NCBI RefSeq assembly: GCF_004023625.1
Contig: NZ_RPDJ01000023.1
Location: forward strand, 1-64,000
Direction of reading: 5' to 3'
Length of the DNA stretch: 64,000 bases
DNA from: Streptomyces cavernae
Lineage (GTDB): Bacteria > Actinomycetota > Actinomycetes > Streptomycetales > Streptomycetaceae
The notes below the pieces were generated by a model that ran no database searches, was not told the origin of the DNA, and worked only from the letters and a program-made list of their open reading frames with translations. Within the stretch, counting starts at the first letter, position 1; the number at the start of each line of letters is the position of its first letter. The translations under genes and the position numbers were made by a program. Positions 16,302 through 25,645 of this stretch are shown here, in pieces.

Positions 16302-17821
16302 TGCCCGATCACCACTTGATCGCCCGCCTTCAGGGCGTCACCGGACGGCTTGACCTCCACCTGCCCCTCCGCGGAGAGACCCGCCTTGACGGGGACATCC
16401 ACCACTTTGCCGCCGCGCCGGATCTGCACCTTGGCTTGCCCGTCGGCCGCTGTGTGGAGCGCGGCGATGGGGACCGTCAACACCTCACCGTCCGACGAGC
16501 CGACCTTGATGGTCACCTTCGCGGATCCGTCGGCGTTCTTGGTCAACTTCCCCGAGGGGATGGCGATCTGCACCGGTACAGGAGCCGACGAGCCATCGCT
16601 CGCGCCATCCGATGTCCCCGATGGGGTTTTACCGTCTGCCGACTCGTTCTTCGGCACATCGTTGCCAAGTGCCACCAGTTCCCCCTGCACCTTCTTGCCG
16701 TCGGTGGTCTCCACCTGCGCTGCCATGCCCTTGTGGAGCAACTTGGCATCGTTGGCCTGCACCACGGCCTGCACCACGACCTTGGAGCTGGTCACCGTGC
16801 CGATAGGTCCGGACGGGGTGTCACCGACCTTCACCGACACCTTGTCCAACCGGGCCGGCAGTTCCGGCAGGAAGACCACCTCACCTGCGGGGATCTTGGT
16901 TCCGTAGCCGGCCCGGAAGGCGGAGAGCGCCGCGTTGGCCGCGTCCAACTGCTGCTGTGCCGCCTTGCGTTCCAGCCTTCCTGCTTCGCCACTGGTGTCG
17001 GTGCCGCTGCCGGTCCCCTTCGGTTCGCCAGTGGTGTCGGTGCCGCTGCCGGTCCCCTTCGGTTCGCCAGTGGTGTCGGTGCCGCTGCCGGTCCCCTTCG
17101 GTTCGCCAGCGGTGTCGGTGCCGCTGCCGGTCCCCTTCGTTCCGCCGCCCGAGTTCTGGGCCGCGAGGAGACCCTGCTGCGCGGCGGTCACACCCGCTTC
17201 GAGCGTTCCCAGCTGCTGCTTGTCCGCGACGCTGGGCTCCTGCGCCTGATAGCCCTTGCTCTTGTACCAGCGGCTGACCGCCGCTGCGGTCCCCTGCCCG
17301 TACTGCCCGGTGACCCCACCGGAGTTGAAGCCGAGCCGGTTCAGGGCCCGCTGGAGCTGCTTGACATCGTCTCCGGACGTGCCGGGACCCAGCGTGCGGT
17401 ACATCGGAACGGATCCACGCAGCACGAGCACCGGTCGGCCGCTCAGCTGCATCAGCACGTCGCCCTCCTTCACCACCGAGCCGGCGACCGGTGCCTTGGT
17501 GACTCGCTGGGCGACGGCACCGTCGGCCCCGGAACCCCCGGAGCCGGAATCCGGGGCGCCGACGGCCCCGGCCAGGGCCAGATCCTGCGGTGAGGCGAAC
17601 TCCACCGAGCCCTGGGCCACCACACTCGCGGTCAGGGACCGCTGCTCGACCGCGACGGTGACCGGTCCGGCCTTCGGTGGCTGACGTGCGGCGGCCGCAT
17701 CCGCCGGCGACTGCATCTGCGATCCGGCGAACCATCCGCCCACGCCCACGAGGGCCACCACGGTGACGATGATCCCCAGCTGCTTGGGGCGGCTGCTCTC
17801 ACCTTTCCGGGGTTTTCTCAC
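16298..17821 (-). CDS. MacA/HlyD-like membrane-fusion adaptor with peptidoglycan-binding domain
   Basis: A 507-residue protein anchored by an N-terminal helix (about 14-34). It has an adaptor beta-barrel/lipoyl half (GSVVKEGDVLMQLSGRPVLVL), a PG_binding_1 domain (GTSGDDVKQLQRALNRLG), a coiled hairpin interrupted by a 13-residue tandem repeat, and a return lipoyl half (AGEVVFLPELPARLDKVSVKVG). It should bridge the MacB-like permease and the cell wall in a monoderm bacterium. The start is GTG at 17819-17821 with GGAGG upstream. Its stop overlaps the ATPase start. A homologous fragment lies at 37195-37380. Confidence 0.87.
   Translation of the reverse strand: MRKPRKGESSRPKQLGIIVTVVALVGVGGWFAGSQMQSPADAAAARQPPKAGPVTVAVEQRSLTASVVAQGSVEFASPQDLALAGAVGAPDSGSGGSGADGAVAQRVTKAPVAGSVVKEGDVLMQLSGRPVLVLRGSVPMYRTLGPGTSGDDVKQLQRALNRLGFNSGGVTGQYGQGTAAAVSRWYKSKGYQAQEPSVADKQQLGTLEAGVTAAQQGLLAAQNSGGGTKGTGSGTDTAGEPKGTGSGTDTTGEPKGTGSGTDTTGEPKGTGSGTDTSGEAGRLERKAAQQQLDAANAALSAFRAGYGTKIPAGEVVFLPELPARLDKVSVKVGDTPSGPIGTVTSSKVVVQAVVQANDAKLLHKGMAAQVETTDGKKVQGELVALGNDVPKNESADGKTPSGTSDGASDGSSAPVPVQIAIPSGKLTKNADGSAKVTIKVGSSDGEVLTVPIAALHTAADGQAKVQIRRGGKVVDVPVKAGLSAEGQVEVKPSGDALKAGDQVVIGQ
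16991..17146 (-). repeat. Four tandem 39-bp repeats inside the adaptor gene
   Basis: Four consecutive 39-bp units (16991-17029, 17030-17068, 17069-17107, 17108-17146) encode the 13-residue unit GEPKGTGSGTDTT with near-perfect DNA identity. They sit in the middle of the coiled hairpin, between LLAAQNSGGG and RLERKAAQQQ. Such near-identical in-frame units usually change copy number between strains. Confidence 0.9.
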
Positions 17822-17983
17822 CCGGCACCTCCGTGGAACGAACCCTTCGGGACCACGCGAGTCCCGTCGGGGTTCACCGTGGCGGGGCCCACGGTGCGGG
17901 ATTCGGACATGCTCTTCCTTCGATCGCGAGACTGGGCGTTGACCCGGTGCCGGGACGGCTGCTCGGCCGGTTCCGGTGCTGAA

Positions 17984-18952
17984 TCACCCGGCACCGGTGG
18001 ACCCCGGGGCCTTGAAGAACTTCGGGAAGTAGGCGGCCCGGAAGTCCTTGCCGCACTCCAGGTCCTTCATCGCCAGTTCGATTTCCTTGGTGAGTAGCGG
18101 CAGCGCCTCCTCCTTGCTCATGGATTTCGGGGAAGGGGCCCCCGCGGGCTTCCCCCCATCCGCGTCGGGTGCCACCTCACCTTCGCCGGCGGCAGCGGAG
18201 TCGGCCGACTGGAACTTCACCTCATCCGCGATGTTGGTCGGTTGTGTGGTCGTGACGGAGATGCCTTCCTTCCTCAGGCACGAGGCGTACGACTGCGCCA
18301 GGGCGACCAACTCCGGGTCACCGTTGAGTGCCTGCGCGTTCCTCTGGTTCTCTGATGCCTGTGCTTCGCTCCGCTCCTGGACCGACGTGGAGCCGTAAAC
18401 CTTCTTGTCGGCCGTTCCCGAGCAACCGGTCCAATCCTTCTCGCCGACCTTCGGGTCCGGGGGACCTCCCAGCGCCTTCTCGTAGGCGGCCTGCTGCGCG
18501 GGAGTGAGCGTCTCGCGGTACTTCGCGTTGGCCGAGGGCCCGTTCGCCTCCTTGTTCGACAACTGGGGATCGTTGGGGTAGACCGCCCTCGCCGCGTAGC
18601 CGAAGCCGTACTTCTGCCGGAACTTCTTGGTGAGCTCGTAGTCCGCCCCGCTGGTGGTGTAGGTGTCCCTGAAATCCGTGGGGGCTTGGGGGGTGTAGGG
18701 GAACCCTTGCTCCTTCATGCAGGCAGCGATCGCGTTCTCCACGAGGTACTCCTTCTTGAGGTCCTCGCTGGCGTCGGCGGGAATGTCGAGTTGTCCCGAC
18801 GACCCGGACGACCCGGACGACCCGGACGACCCGGACGAACCGGCCGACTGCTTCCCGGCGGAGGCACTTTCGCCGCCCGTCCCGCAAGCCGCCAACACGG
18901 GCAACAGGCTCAATGCCACGGCAAGTTTCCGAACAGTGCGGGATCCAGACAT
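17984..18952 (-). CDS. Putative lipoprotein next to the MacAB-like operon
   Basis: A 322-residue protein with a lipoprotein signal (LALSLLPVLAAC-type; read here VALSLLPVLAACG, Cys about residue 21). A (SSG)n linker encoded by a GACCCG-rich DNA repeat at 18795-18840 comes next, and then a mature domain with CMKEQGFPY, FRQKYGFGYA, YEKALGGPPD and a second half CLRKEGISV. It is the paralogue of the lipoprotein at 4504. It lies 162 bp upstream of the adaptor gene on the same strand and is probably the first gene of the exporter operon. Function unknown. The start at 18952 begins the signal peptide; 55 upstream in-frame residues are rejected as non-coding. Confidence 0.8.
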   Translation of the reverse strand: MSGSRTVRKLAVALSLLPVLAACGTGGESASAGKQSAGSSGSSGSSGSSGSSGQLDIPADASEDLKKEYLVENAIAACMKEQGFPYTPQAPTDFRDTYTTSGADYELTKKFRQKYGFGYAARAVYPNDPQLSNKEANGPSANAKYRETLTPAQQAAYEKALGGPPDPKVGEKDWTGCSGTADKKVYGSTSVQERSEAQASENQRNAQALNGDPELVALAQSYASCLRKEGISVTTTQPTNIADEVKFQSADSAAAGEGEVAPDADGGKPAGAPSPKSMSKEEALPLLTKEIELAMKDLECGKDFRAAYFPKFFKAPGSTGAG

Positions 18953-19306
18953 TTCATTCCGTCCGATCGAATCGAGAAGGTTGAGGTCCCATGACGAGCC
19001 AGGGGGAAGCCACGGAGAACCTTGAAAACTTGAGGCGCTGCCCTGCGCTGCCCACTGCTCACATGGGGAGCAGCCGCGTCGCCGCGTCGCCGCGTCGCCG
19101 CGTCGGGCACACGGCACCGTGCGAGTCGCCCGACGGCCTTGACGACCACGGGGTTGGTGCTGAGTTCGAGACTGGCGTTCGCAGTTGATGGCCGTTGGCT
19201 CGGATGATGACCAAGCTGTAACACCGGTCTTCCGGCCTGCTGCCAGGGTCGCTCCGACCTGGGCCAGACAGTGGCCCGTTCCTGGTGCGCACCGTCAGCG
19301 GGCCCA
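18953..19306. other. 354-bp intergenic region with an 8-bp tandem repeat
   Basis: It contains four exact tandem copies of GCCGCGTC at 19073-19104. No gene is visible. It separates the 5' end of the lipoprotein gene from the 3' end of the DUF3152 gene, so it should hold the lipoprotein/exporter promoter. Confidence 0.5.
19073..19104. repeat. Four tandem copies of GCCGCGTC
   Basis: Exact 8-bp units at 19073, 19081, 19089 and 19097 in non-coding DNA. A simple-sequence tract likely to vary by slippage. Confidence 0.85.
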
Positions 19307-20323
19307 CTACGCGCTCGGCCCGGAGACGAGGTTCCCGCTCTTGTCATAGGGCCAGGCGTTGGCGACGCATCCGCGCAGGCCCTTGATCTGCTGCATCATC
19401 ACGGGGGCCGGCTGCCCGGGACCCGCGCAGGTCTGGTGCGTGTAGTCCAGGAAGTGCCCCATCTCGTGGTTGATGATCAGCGCCCGGTAGTCATGGATGG
19501 GACCGTCGAACGTGGGCGAGCCCTCGACCCAGCGCTTGAGGTTCACCACCACCCCGTTGGGAACCTCGCAGTTGTATTCGCCTTGCGTGTCCTGGCGAAT
19601 GCCCGCCCAGCACAGGGCGTCCGCCGTTCCCGGTGTCGCGATCTTCACCACGAGGTCGTGGGGCTGCCCCGCGCTCACCAACTGGAACGAGGAGACCCCG
19701 TTCCGGGTCCAGCCGCGGGGAGCGGCGAGTATGTCGGCGATCTCGTTCGCCGCTTGGGCCGGCGAGATGTCGAGCCCGGTCTCGACCTGCACCACGTAGC
19801 GGAGCAGCTTCTTACCCTGACCGACCTTCGCGCCACTGGCCTGCGCGGTGACGAACGTGCCGGGGCCTGTCGAGGGGACGTCGATCTTGGTGGAGGCCGG
19901 CGTCGGGGGCGGCGTCGGGGTGGGCGTCAGTTTGGGTGTGGATGTGGATGTGGGTGTGGATGTGGATGTGGGCTTGGGTGTGGGGGTGGGCTTGGGCGTG
20001 GGGGTGGGGGTGATGTGCACAGTGCTCCGCGGGCGCGGCGCAGCGCTTGACGCGTCGCTTCGTCCGCCGTCCAGGAAGTACGCCGCGGAGCCGAGCAGGC
20101 CGGCGGCCACCAGCGCGCCGACCAGGTAGGTCCGGCCCCGTCGGCCCTGGAGACTCGAACGCCCCCAGAGAGTCGAACGGGCCCGGCGACTCGAACGGCC
20201 CCGGCGGCGGGAGGGCCGGTGGCGGCCACCGCCCGGAGAGGGCGGGCGCGTACGGCCATCGCGGTGGGATGCCGCGGCGCTGCCTGTGGGCGGTGCGGAT
20301 TCCCGCTCTCGTACCGAATGCAT
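19307..20323 (-). CDS. DUF3152 membrane-anchored metallopeptidase-like protein
   Basis: A 338-residue type II membrane protein: an Arg-rich cytoplasmic N-terminus, one helix near 68-88 (YLVGALVAAGLLGSAAYFL), a Thr/Pro/Ser wall-spanning stalk (TPTPTPKPTPTPKP, encoded by a GTGGGTGTGGAT-type DNA repeat around 19925-20010), then a DUF3152 domain. The domain carries HEMGHFLDYTH, fitting HExGHxxxxxH zinc proteases, and CWAGIRQDTQGEYNCEVPNG. A secreted metallopeptidase role is likely but the substrate is unknown. The start is ATG with no strong ribosome site. Confidence 0.85.
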   Translation of the reverse strand: MHSVRERESAPPTGSAAASHRDGRTRPPSPGGGRHRPSRRRGRSSRRARSTLWGRSSLQGRRGRTYLVGALVAAGLLGSAAYFLDGGRSDASSAAPRPRSTVHITPTPTPKPTPTPKPTSTSTPTSTSTPKLTPTPTPPPTPASTKIDVPSTGPGTFVTAQASGAKVGQGKKLLRYVVQVETGLDISPAQAANEIADILAAPRGWTRNGVSSFQLVSAGQPHDLVVKIATPGTADALCWAGIRQDTQGEYNCEVPNGVVVNLKRWVEGSPTFDGPIHDYRALIINHEMGHFLDYTHQTCAGPGQPAPVMMQQIKGLRGCVANAWPYDKSGNLVSGPSA

Positions 20324-20534
20324 GGCAGTTCAAACTGGTCATTCCAAATGATGGCCATGAGCTCGGACGGTCACGAAAAGATAACGAATGATCTCCCGGT
20401 GGTTCTGATGCCACGAGGCCGATCGGCCTGGACCCGGCCCGGGCCTCGCGGGACACCCGCCCGTTTCACGTACAAGGCCGACCTGGCTGCTGGTTGCGAC
20501 TCGGGCTGACCTCCCCGGGGTGCTTGTCCGAGGC

Positions 20535-21887
20535 TCATCGGACGGAATTCGCCAGCTTGGTGGCGCCGTTGAGCAGGTACTCCAGCGGTCCGCGGCGGAA
20601 GAAGCGAGACCAGATCGCCGCGAACAGGGTGGCCCCGGCGATGAACCAGAGCAGCAGCGCGGCGGAGGCGGATTGCGGCGGAGTGGCGGCTTCGCCGGGC
20701 AGGGCGAGGATGACGAGGATGTGGCCCACGTAGAGGGTCAGGGACATGGTGCCGACGGCGATGATCGGAGTTGCCGCCCGGCGCAGCCACGGGAGTCGGT
20801 CCATCGCCACCGTCAGGCACAGGAGCACGGTGATCGCGATCCCGATACTGCCGATGAGGTCGAACGTGGAACCGCTGTGCGGCTCGGCTGCCAGCAACCC
20901 CCATGCGTCGGGGCCCCACAGATCACCACCGACCGGCATGTCGAAGGATCCCGATGCCATGCCGGGGTCCTTCATGGCACCGGGGTCCTCCATGGCAGGT
21001 ATCGCGGCCATGATCTTCTGAGCGCCGCCGGACAACCGGAGCGCCAGCCACGAGACGCCGTACCCGAACCCGATCATCGCGGGACCGACCACGGCCAGCC
21101 GCCGCTGCACCGCGCCGGAGGTCAGATCCAGCCGGCCCAACGTCATGCCGGTGACCACGAACGTCATCCAGGTGATCGCCGGGTAGAGGCCGGTGAGCAG
21201 GAGGTCGAGGACGCCCACGCCGGAGAGCCGCGCGATCGGGTCGTACGAGTCGATGGTGTTCACGATCGACTCGGTGAGCAGTGCCCTGAGGCCGAACGCC
21301 ACCTGCGGCGTCACGAGGGCGAGCGAGACCGCGATGATCGCGAGCGTCCTGGCCCGCAGCCGCAGCAGGGGCAGGGCCAGCAGGAAGTACAACGCGTAGA
21401 AGTTGAGGATTCCGGCGCCGCCGAAGTTGGTCATCGCCAACGCGGTGCCCAGCGCCAGCAGGATCACGGCACGGATCACGATCCGGGCCCGCGCCTGCCG
21501 GCCGGCCAGTCCGGTCTTCGGCTCGCGGCGGCCGGCGATCAGCATCAACGAGAACCCGGCGAGGGTGGCGAACAGCGCCGATGCCCGGCCGCTCGCCAGG
21601 CCCAGTAACCAGTCGTCAACGCCGCCCCCGGGCGTTGGGAAGGGGCCGACGTGCACGGCGAACATTCCGAACACGGCCAGTGCACGGGCGAGGTCCACCC
21701 CGACCAGCCGTGCCATCGGCGCCGGGCGTTCCGTCGCCGTGGCGGACCCGGGTGCGGACCCGGGTGCGGAGTCGGGTGCGGAGTCGGGTGCGAGGTCGGG
21801 TGCGGGTACGGGCCGGGGAGGCGCCTTCTTGGCGCTTTCGATCTCAGTCACTTGGACAACGTTGCTGAGGCTGGGCCGGTCGACCAT
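20535..21887 (-). CDS. Multi-pass membrane protein, DUF418/heparan-acetyltransferase-like
   Basis: A 450-residue protein with about ten hydrophobic segments. After a short low-complexity N-terminus (repeat APDSAPGSAPGSA) it opens with RLVGVDLARALAVFGMFAVH, the hallmark of the DUF418/heparan-alpha-glucosaminide N-acetyltransferase-like group, which transfer or handle acyl groups across the membrane. It ends in the DUF418-type WSRFFRRGPLEYLLNGATKL. The ATG at 21887 is used; a start at MARLVGVD would drop the repeats. Substrate unknown. Confidence 0.83.
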   Translation of the reverse strand: MVDRPSLSNVVQVTEIESAKKAPPRPVPAPDLAPDSAPDSAPGSAPGSATATERPAPMARLVGVDLARALAVFGMFAVHVGPFPTPGGGVDDWLLGLASGRASALFATLAGFSLMLIAGRREPKTGLAGRQARARIVIRAVILLALGTALAMTNFGGAGILNFYALYFLLALPLLRLRARTLAIIAVSLALVTPQVAFGLRALLTESIVNTIDSYDPIARLSGVGVLDLLLTGLYPAITWMTFVVTGMTLGRLDLTSGAVQRRLAVVGPAMIGFGYGVSWLALRLSGGAQKIMAAIPAMEDPGAMKDPGMASGSFDMPVGGDLWGPDAWGLLAAEPHSGSTFDLIGSIGIAITVLLCLTVAMDRLPWLRRAATPIIAVGTMSLTLYVGHILVILALPGEAATPPQSASAALLLWFIAGATLFAAIWSRFFRRGPLEYLLNGATKLANSVR

Positions 21888-22001
21888 CCGGCGAGCTTCG
21901 GAAGGTGCCCCTCCGGTCGGCTGACCGACCCCCGCCGATTGGCGGGGGTCGGTCAGCCTTGGACGAACGGGTCAAGCCGGTGCGTGAATCTCGCCCGGCC
22001 G

Positions 22002-22778
22002 CTACGGCGCCTTCACATCGACGAAGTCGCTCGTGGCCTTGACCGGGGCGGTTGTCGTGGTGCCGGGGAAGAAGTAGCGCCAGTAGCCGTCGGTGGAGGC
22101 AGTGACTGTGGTCTTCAGGTTGCCGTAGCTGTTCGTGTAGACCGTCTTGACGGTGCTGAAGGTGCTGGCGCCCGCCTTGCGGAACTGCAGTTTGACCGGC
22201 TGGTTGGGGTAGGCCCGGTAGTCGAACGTCTCCCAGTCGGCGCGCGTGAGCCTGCCCGTGACGGTGATCGTCTTGCCTCTGGTGACGGGTTCCGGCGAGG
22301 CGTTGACCGACAGGCGGGAGTAGCGCTTGACGTGGACGGTCGTGTACGCGTTGACCGCGATGCCGCCGTTGCCCTCGTCGTAGGCGTCGACGGCCACGTA
22401 CCACTTGCCCGCGACGGAGTTCCCGGGGAGATCCTGGGGGTCGATGGTCGCCGTGATGGCGCACTTGATCGTGGTGGCGTCGATGTCCGTGCAGGTTCGC
22501 CCTGCCTGCAACGAGTAGGCCTCGGGCTCGAAGTAGTCCGAACCGTGCCACAGGACCCAGCGGGCGAATGCCATTCCGTCCGGGTCGGTGACCGTCACGG
22601 AGCCCTTGATCGTAACGGTGTTCGTCGTACCGACGGCGATGTCCCTGCCACCGTTGACGTTGACATCGACGATGGTGGTGTCACCGCCCCAGATCTCGTC
22701 CGCGTGAGCACCCGCGCCGGTCAGGGTGACGAGAGCCAGTGCGCCGGAGAGTGCGGCGCCCACAGCGAGTTTGCGCAT
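22002..22778 (-). CDS. Secreted Ig-like/DUF5707-type protein
   Basis: A 258-residue exported protein with a clear signal peptide (MRKLAVGAALSGALALVTLTG, cleaved near AHADE). The mature protein is all-beta: an N-terminal domain (VDVNVNGGRDIAVG..SVTVTDPDGMAFA) and a C-terminal Ig-like domain (RLSVNASPEPVTRGKTITVTG..VKLQFRKAG..GYWRYFFPG) that I recall from Streptomyces proteins annotated DUF5707. No catalytic motif is seen. Probably a structural or surface-binding extracellular protein. An upstream in-frame extension to 23072 is rejected in favour of the signal peptide start. Confidence 0.75.
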   Translation of the reverse strand: MRKLAVGAALSGALALVTLTGAGAHADEIWGGDTTIVDVNVNGGRDIAVGTTNTVTIKGSVTVTDPDGMAFARWVLWHGSDYFEPEAYSLQAGRTCTDIDATTIKCAITATIDPQDLPGNSVAGKWYVAVDAYDEGNGGIAVNAYTTVHVKRYSRLSVNASPEPVTRGKTITVTGRLTRADWETFDYRAYPNQPVKLQFRKAGASTFSTVKTVYTNSYGNLKTTVTASTDGYWRYFFPGTTTTAPVKATSDFVDVKAP

Positions 22779-23038
22779 GAAGTCCCCAGGAGAATGAGTC
22801 CCGCCGTCACCCCCGCGGCAGGCGCCCCAACAGTGCACGCAGTCTAGGGACGCAAAACCAGATCCGTAAATCTGTGCACATGGGTAACTCCGCACCCGGG
22901 AATGCGCAGCCGCCGGCCCGGTTGTCGGCCCGGTTGCCGGCCCGCCTGTGTCCCGCGGCGGACGCCGCGGGCCACAGGCGGGTGTTGCGGTGAGGGACGG
23001 GGGCCGGTTCGAGTACGCCTTCCCGGGTGCTCGGACCG

Positions 23039-24373
23039 TCAGCCGGCCTGGCGCGAAACCACCAGACCGCACGCGCCCGTCGTGCTCTCACAGGCGACGT
23101 TTCCCGCGGCCAGTACGGCGCGGGTGCCGGGAACGCCGTCGATTCCGGAGAGTGAACTGCCCACGGTGGCCGTGATCTCCTCCGGAAGTTGCTCCTTCGT
23201 CCAGGAGACGCCGTCCCAGCGGGAGAGCACCGCATGGCCGCCGCCCGCGGGCCAGCCCGCGATCCACACGGCTCCGGAGCCGTCCGTGCCCGAGGCGCTC
23301 ACCTCTTCGACGTCGGGCGCGGGGACCGGCCGCCAGGTGCGGCCGTCCCATCGTGCGGCCAGGAGCCCGTCGGACACCACCGGGTCGTTGGTCTTGCCGA
23401 ACACATGGACCGTTCCGCGCTTCGTCGTCACGACCTTGTTGGCCACCCAGCCGGCGTCGTACTCGTAAGGGACGGGGATGCTGTCCACCGTCCAGCGCCG
23501 GCCGTCGAAGTGGTAGAGCAGGGGCGTCACGGTGCCGTCGGCGTCGGCGTCGGCGGTGACCCACACGTCGTCGGGGCCGGTGCCGGTGATGGCCCAGGGC
23601 AGTACCGGGCTGCCGTCCGGTGCCGAAGGAAGGGCCGTCCGCCGCCATGTGCGGCCGTCCCAGTGCTCCAGCTGTCCGGTGTACGCGTTCGTCACCGGGT
23701 TCCAGTCCATGGTGGTCAGCCACACGGAGTCCCGGCCCAACGAGGTCAGTTCGACGGGCGTGCGGATCCAGCCCTCGGCGGGTGCCGGACGCTGTACCCG
23801 CTTCCATCGGGTGCCGTCCCAGTGCTGGAGCACGATGGGGCTGGCGGCCGCGGGACGCGCGTCGCCGCCGCGGGACCGGTCGGCCGGAGAGTCGGCCGGA
23901 CGGCCCGCAAGGCGGTCCGCCAGGCGGTCCGGCAGCTTCGCCGAGGAGGCGGAGGGGATCCCCACGTCGGTGTACGTCCCGGCGACCCAGACGTCGTCGG
24001 GGCCGGAGGCGGCCACCCTCTCCAATTGCGCGGGCCTGCCCCCGGTCGACGCGAGCTGGACGTCGCTCCACCGCGTGCCGTCCCAGCGCTTGGCCACCGG
24101 CTCCACCGAGAAGGCCCTCGTCTTCTGGCCGACCGCCCAAGCGTCGGTCCTGCTCCTCGCGTCGACGTCCCAGAAGTGCATGGAAGCCGCCTCGGAAAGC
24201 GGTAACGCGAGCTTCCAGGGCGTCTCCGTCTGCGCCTTCGTCCCGGTCTGTGCCTGGGCCTTCGTCCCGGCCTGTGCCTGGGCGGCCCACGGTGTGAGGG
24301 CGAGGACGCAGGCCGCGAGTGCGGTGGCCACGCCGATGCCGCGTGAGCTGGACCCTTGTGCGGGGGTTCTCAT
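23039..24373 (-). CDS. Secreted beta-propeller protein of unknown function
   Basis: A 444-residue exported protein. After a signal peptide (about 1-35) it shows at least five repeats of the type HWDG(T/R)TW(R/K)..., e.g. KRWDGTRWSDVQL, QHWDGTRWKRVQ, EHWDGRTWRRTAL, YHFDGRRWTVDSI and SRWDGVSWTKEQL, each followed by a GPDDVWV strand, as in a beta-propeller. No enzyme signature is seen. ATG 24371-24373 is chosen over the adjacent TTG because AAGGAG is then seven bases away. It lies 66 bp after the CU044_5270 gene on the same strand and may belong to the same transcript. Confidence 0.75.
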   Translation of the reverse strand: MRTPAQGSSSRGIGVATALAACVLALTPWAAQAQAGTKAQAQTGTKAQTETPWKLALPLSEAASMHFWDVDARSRTDAWAVGQKTRAFSVEPVAKRWDGTRWSDVQLASTGGRPAQLERVAASGPDDVWVAGTYTDVGIPSASSAKLPDRLADRLAGRPADSPADRSRGGDARPAAASPIVLQHWDGTRWKRVQRPAPAEGWIRTPVELTSLGRDSVWLTTMDWNPVTNAYTGQLEHWDGRTWRRTALPSAPDGSPVLPWAITGTGPDDVWVTADADADGTVTPLLYHFDGRRWTVDSIPVPYEYDAGWVANKVVTTKRGTVHVFGKTNDPVVSDGLLAARWDGRTWRPVPAPDVEEVSASGTDGSGAVWIAGWPAGGGHAVLSRWDGVSWTKEQLPEEITATVGSSLSGIDGVPGTRAVLAAGNVACESTTGACGLVVSRQAG

Positions 24374-24442
24374 CAAGTCGCTCCTTCTGGGGGTGTGTTT
24401 TCCGTGACGGGCCCGGGCGGTGCCGGGCCCGCGTGGGGGAGT

Positions 24443-25645
24443 TCAGCGCCGGGCGTTCTGCGGCACGGTGATCTGCCGCTGCGCCCACTCCATCCGGGTG
24501 GTCGCCGAGTAGGACACCGTCGTGCCCGCGTCCAGCCCCGCCTGCCGCGCGGTGGCCGACGGTTCGGCCAGGACGGTGAGCTCGGCCAGCAGAGCGCCGG
24601 TGGACGCGTCCACGACCAGCCGCTCCTCCACGCTCCCCAGCGGGGTCTCCGGGTTGTCGGGAAGCGTGATGCCGATGCCCTCGCGGCCCAGCGGGTCGGT
24701 GACGGAGCCCTGGACCCGGATGCCCGGCAAGTCCGCGAGCAGGCGGTACGCGGCGGCCCGGGTGCCGGGCTTCACCGGCATGGTGATGAGGTTGGCCGCC
24801 TGGCGCAGCATCCAGGTCGTACGGTCGCCGCTGTTCTCGGCACCGCGGTCCCGCTCGTACAGCCGCTCGAACTGTCGGCGCAACCCCGCGCTTTCGGTGG
24901 GCAGTTGCCGCAGATCCTGGTACGAGACGTTGTCCGGGCCGAGGGCGTAGATCTTGTTGTCGTGGTCGGTGCGCATGACCATGGGCCGCCTGGTTCCGAT
25001 TGTGAGCCCGACCCTCATCCCACCGTCGGCCCCTGCCGGGCTCACCACTTGCCGCGGTGAACCGGCGTCCCGCCAGCGTTCCTCGTCCGCCGCCGTGCGG
25101 GGCTCGGTCACGGCGTCCAGACCGTTGACCATCAGGCTCTGGCTTCCCGGGCGCACCCCCACCGACCACTCCTGCTTCTCGGTGGTCCGCACCGTGAAGC
25201 GCCGTCCCGGCTCACCGACGACATCCACGTTCTCCGCCCGCGTGGTCACCTGCCAGTACGTTCCCTCGGCAGCCGCCGCCTCCGCCGCCTTCGCCGCGCC
25301 GAGCAGCTCCATACGGCCGTCCAGCCCCGTCGCGGTGGCCGACGGCGGGCGGGTGCCCGGCTGCGCGCTCGTGGTTCCGCGCGATTCCTGCTGGACGACG
25401 GTGCCCATGACGATCGCGGACGCCGCCACGGTCGCGACGGCCCCGAGCGGCAGGAGCCGGGGACGCAGCCATGCCAGGGGGCCTCCGGTGGGCCCCTCCT
25501 GCATGGCGGCCGTGATCCGGGCCAGGTCCTCGCGCTGCCGACGGGAGCCCGCCAACAGGGACGGGTCCAGCTCGGCGGGCCGGGCGTCCGCGAGCGCCTT
25601 CATGACGTCGCGCCGCCGCGCGGACCCTTCGTACGTCTTCCTCAT
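24443..25645 (-). CDS. CU044_5270-family membrane protein (second copy)
   Basis: A 400-residue protein with a cytoplasmic N-terminus of about 75 residues, a helix near 77-100 (LLPLGAVATVAASAIVMGTVV) and a large outer domain containing EGTYWQVTTRAENV, LLADLPGIRVQGSVTDPLGREGIGI and a C-terminal VVDASTGALLAEL. The domain plan matches the CU044_5270 family. Its ATG overlaps the stop of the preceding sigma gene as ATGA, so it should be its partner or regulator. The next gene downstream encodes a secreted propeller protein, possibly part of the regulon. Confidence 0.85.
   Translation of the reverse strand: MRKTYEGSARRRDVMKALADARPAELDPSLLAGSRRQREDLARITAAMQEGPTGGPLAWLRPRLLPLGAVATVAASAIVMGTVVQQESRGTTSAQPGTRPPSATATGLDGRMELLGAAKAAEAAAAEGTYWQVTTRAENVDVVGEPGRRFTVRTTEKQEWSVGVRPGSQSLMVNGLDAVTEPRTAADEERWRDAGSPRQVVSPAGADGGMRVGLTIGTRRPMVMRTDHDNKIYALGPDNVSYQDLRQLPTESAGLRRQFERLYERDRGAENSGDRTTWMLRQAANLITMPVKPGTRAAAYRLLADLPGIRVQGSVTDPLGREGIGITLPDNPETPLGSVEERLVVDASTGALLAELTVLAEPSATARQAGLDAGTTVSYSATTRMEWAQRQITVPQNARR

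Noticed and set aside
23088..25169. A 693-codon minus-strand frame overlapping the propeller and CU044_5270 genes.
   Set aside because: Arg/Gly-rich shadow frame crossing two real genes; no domain signature.
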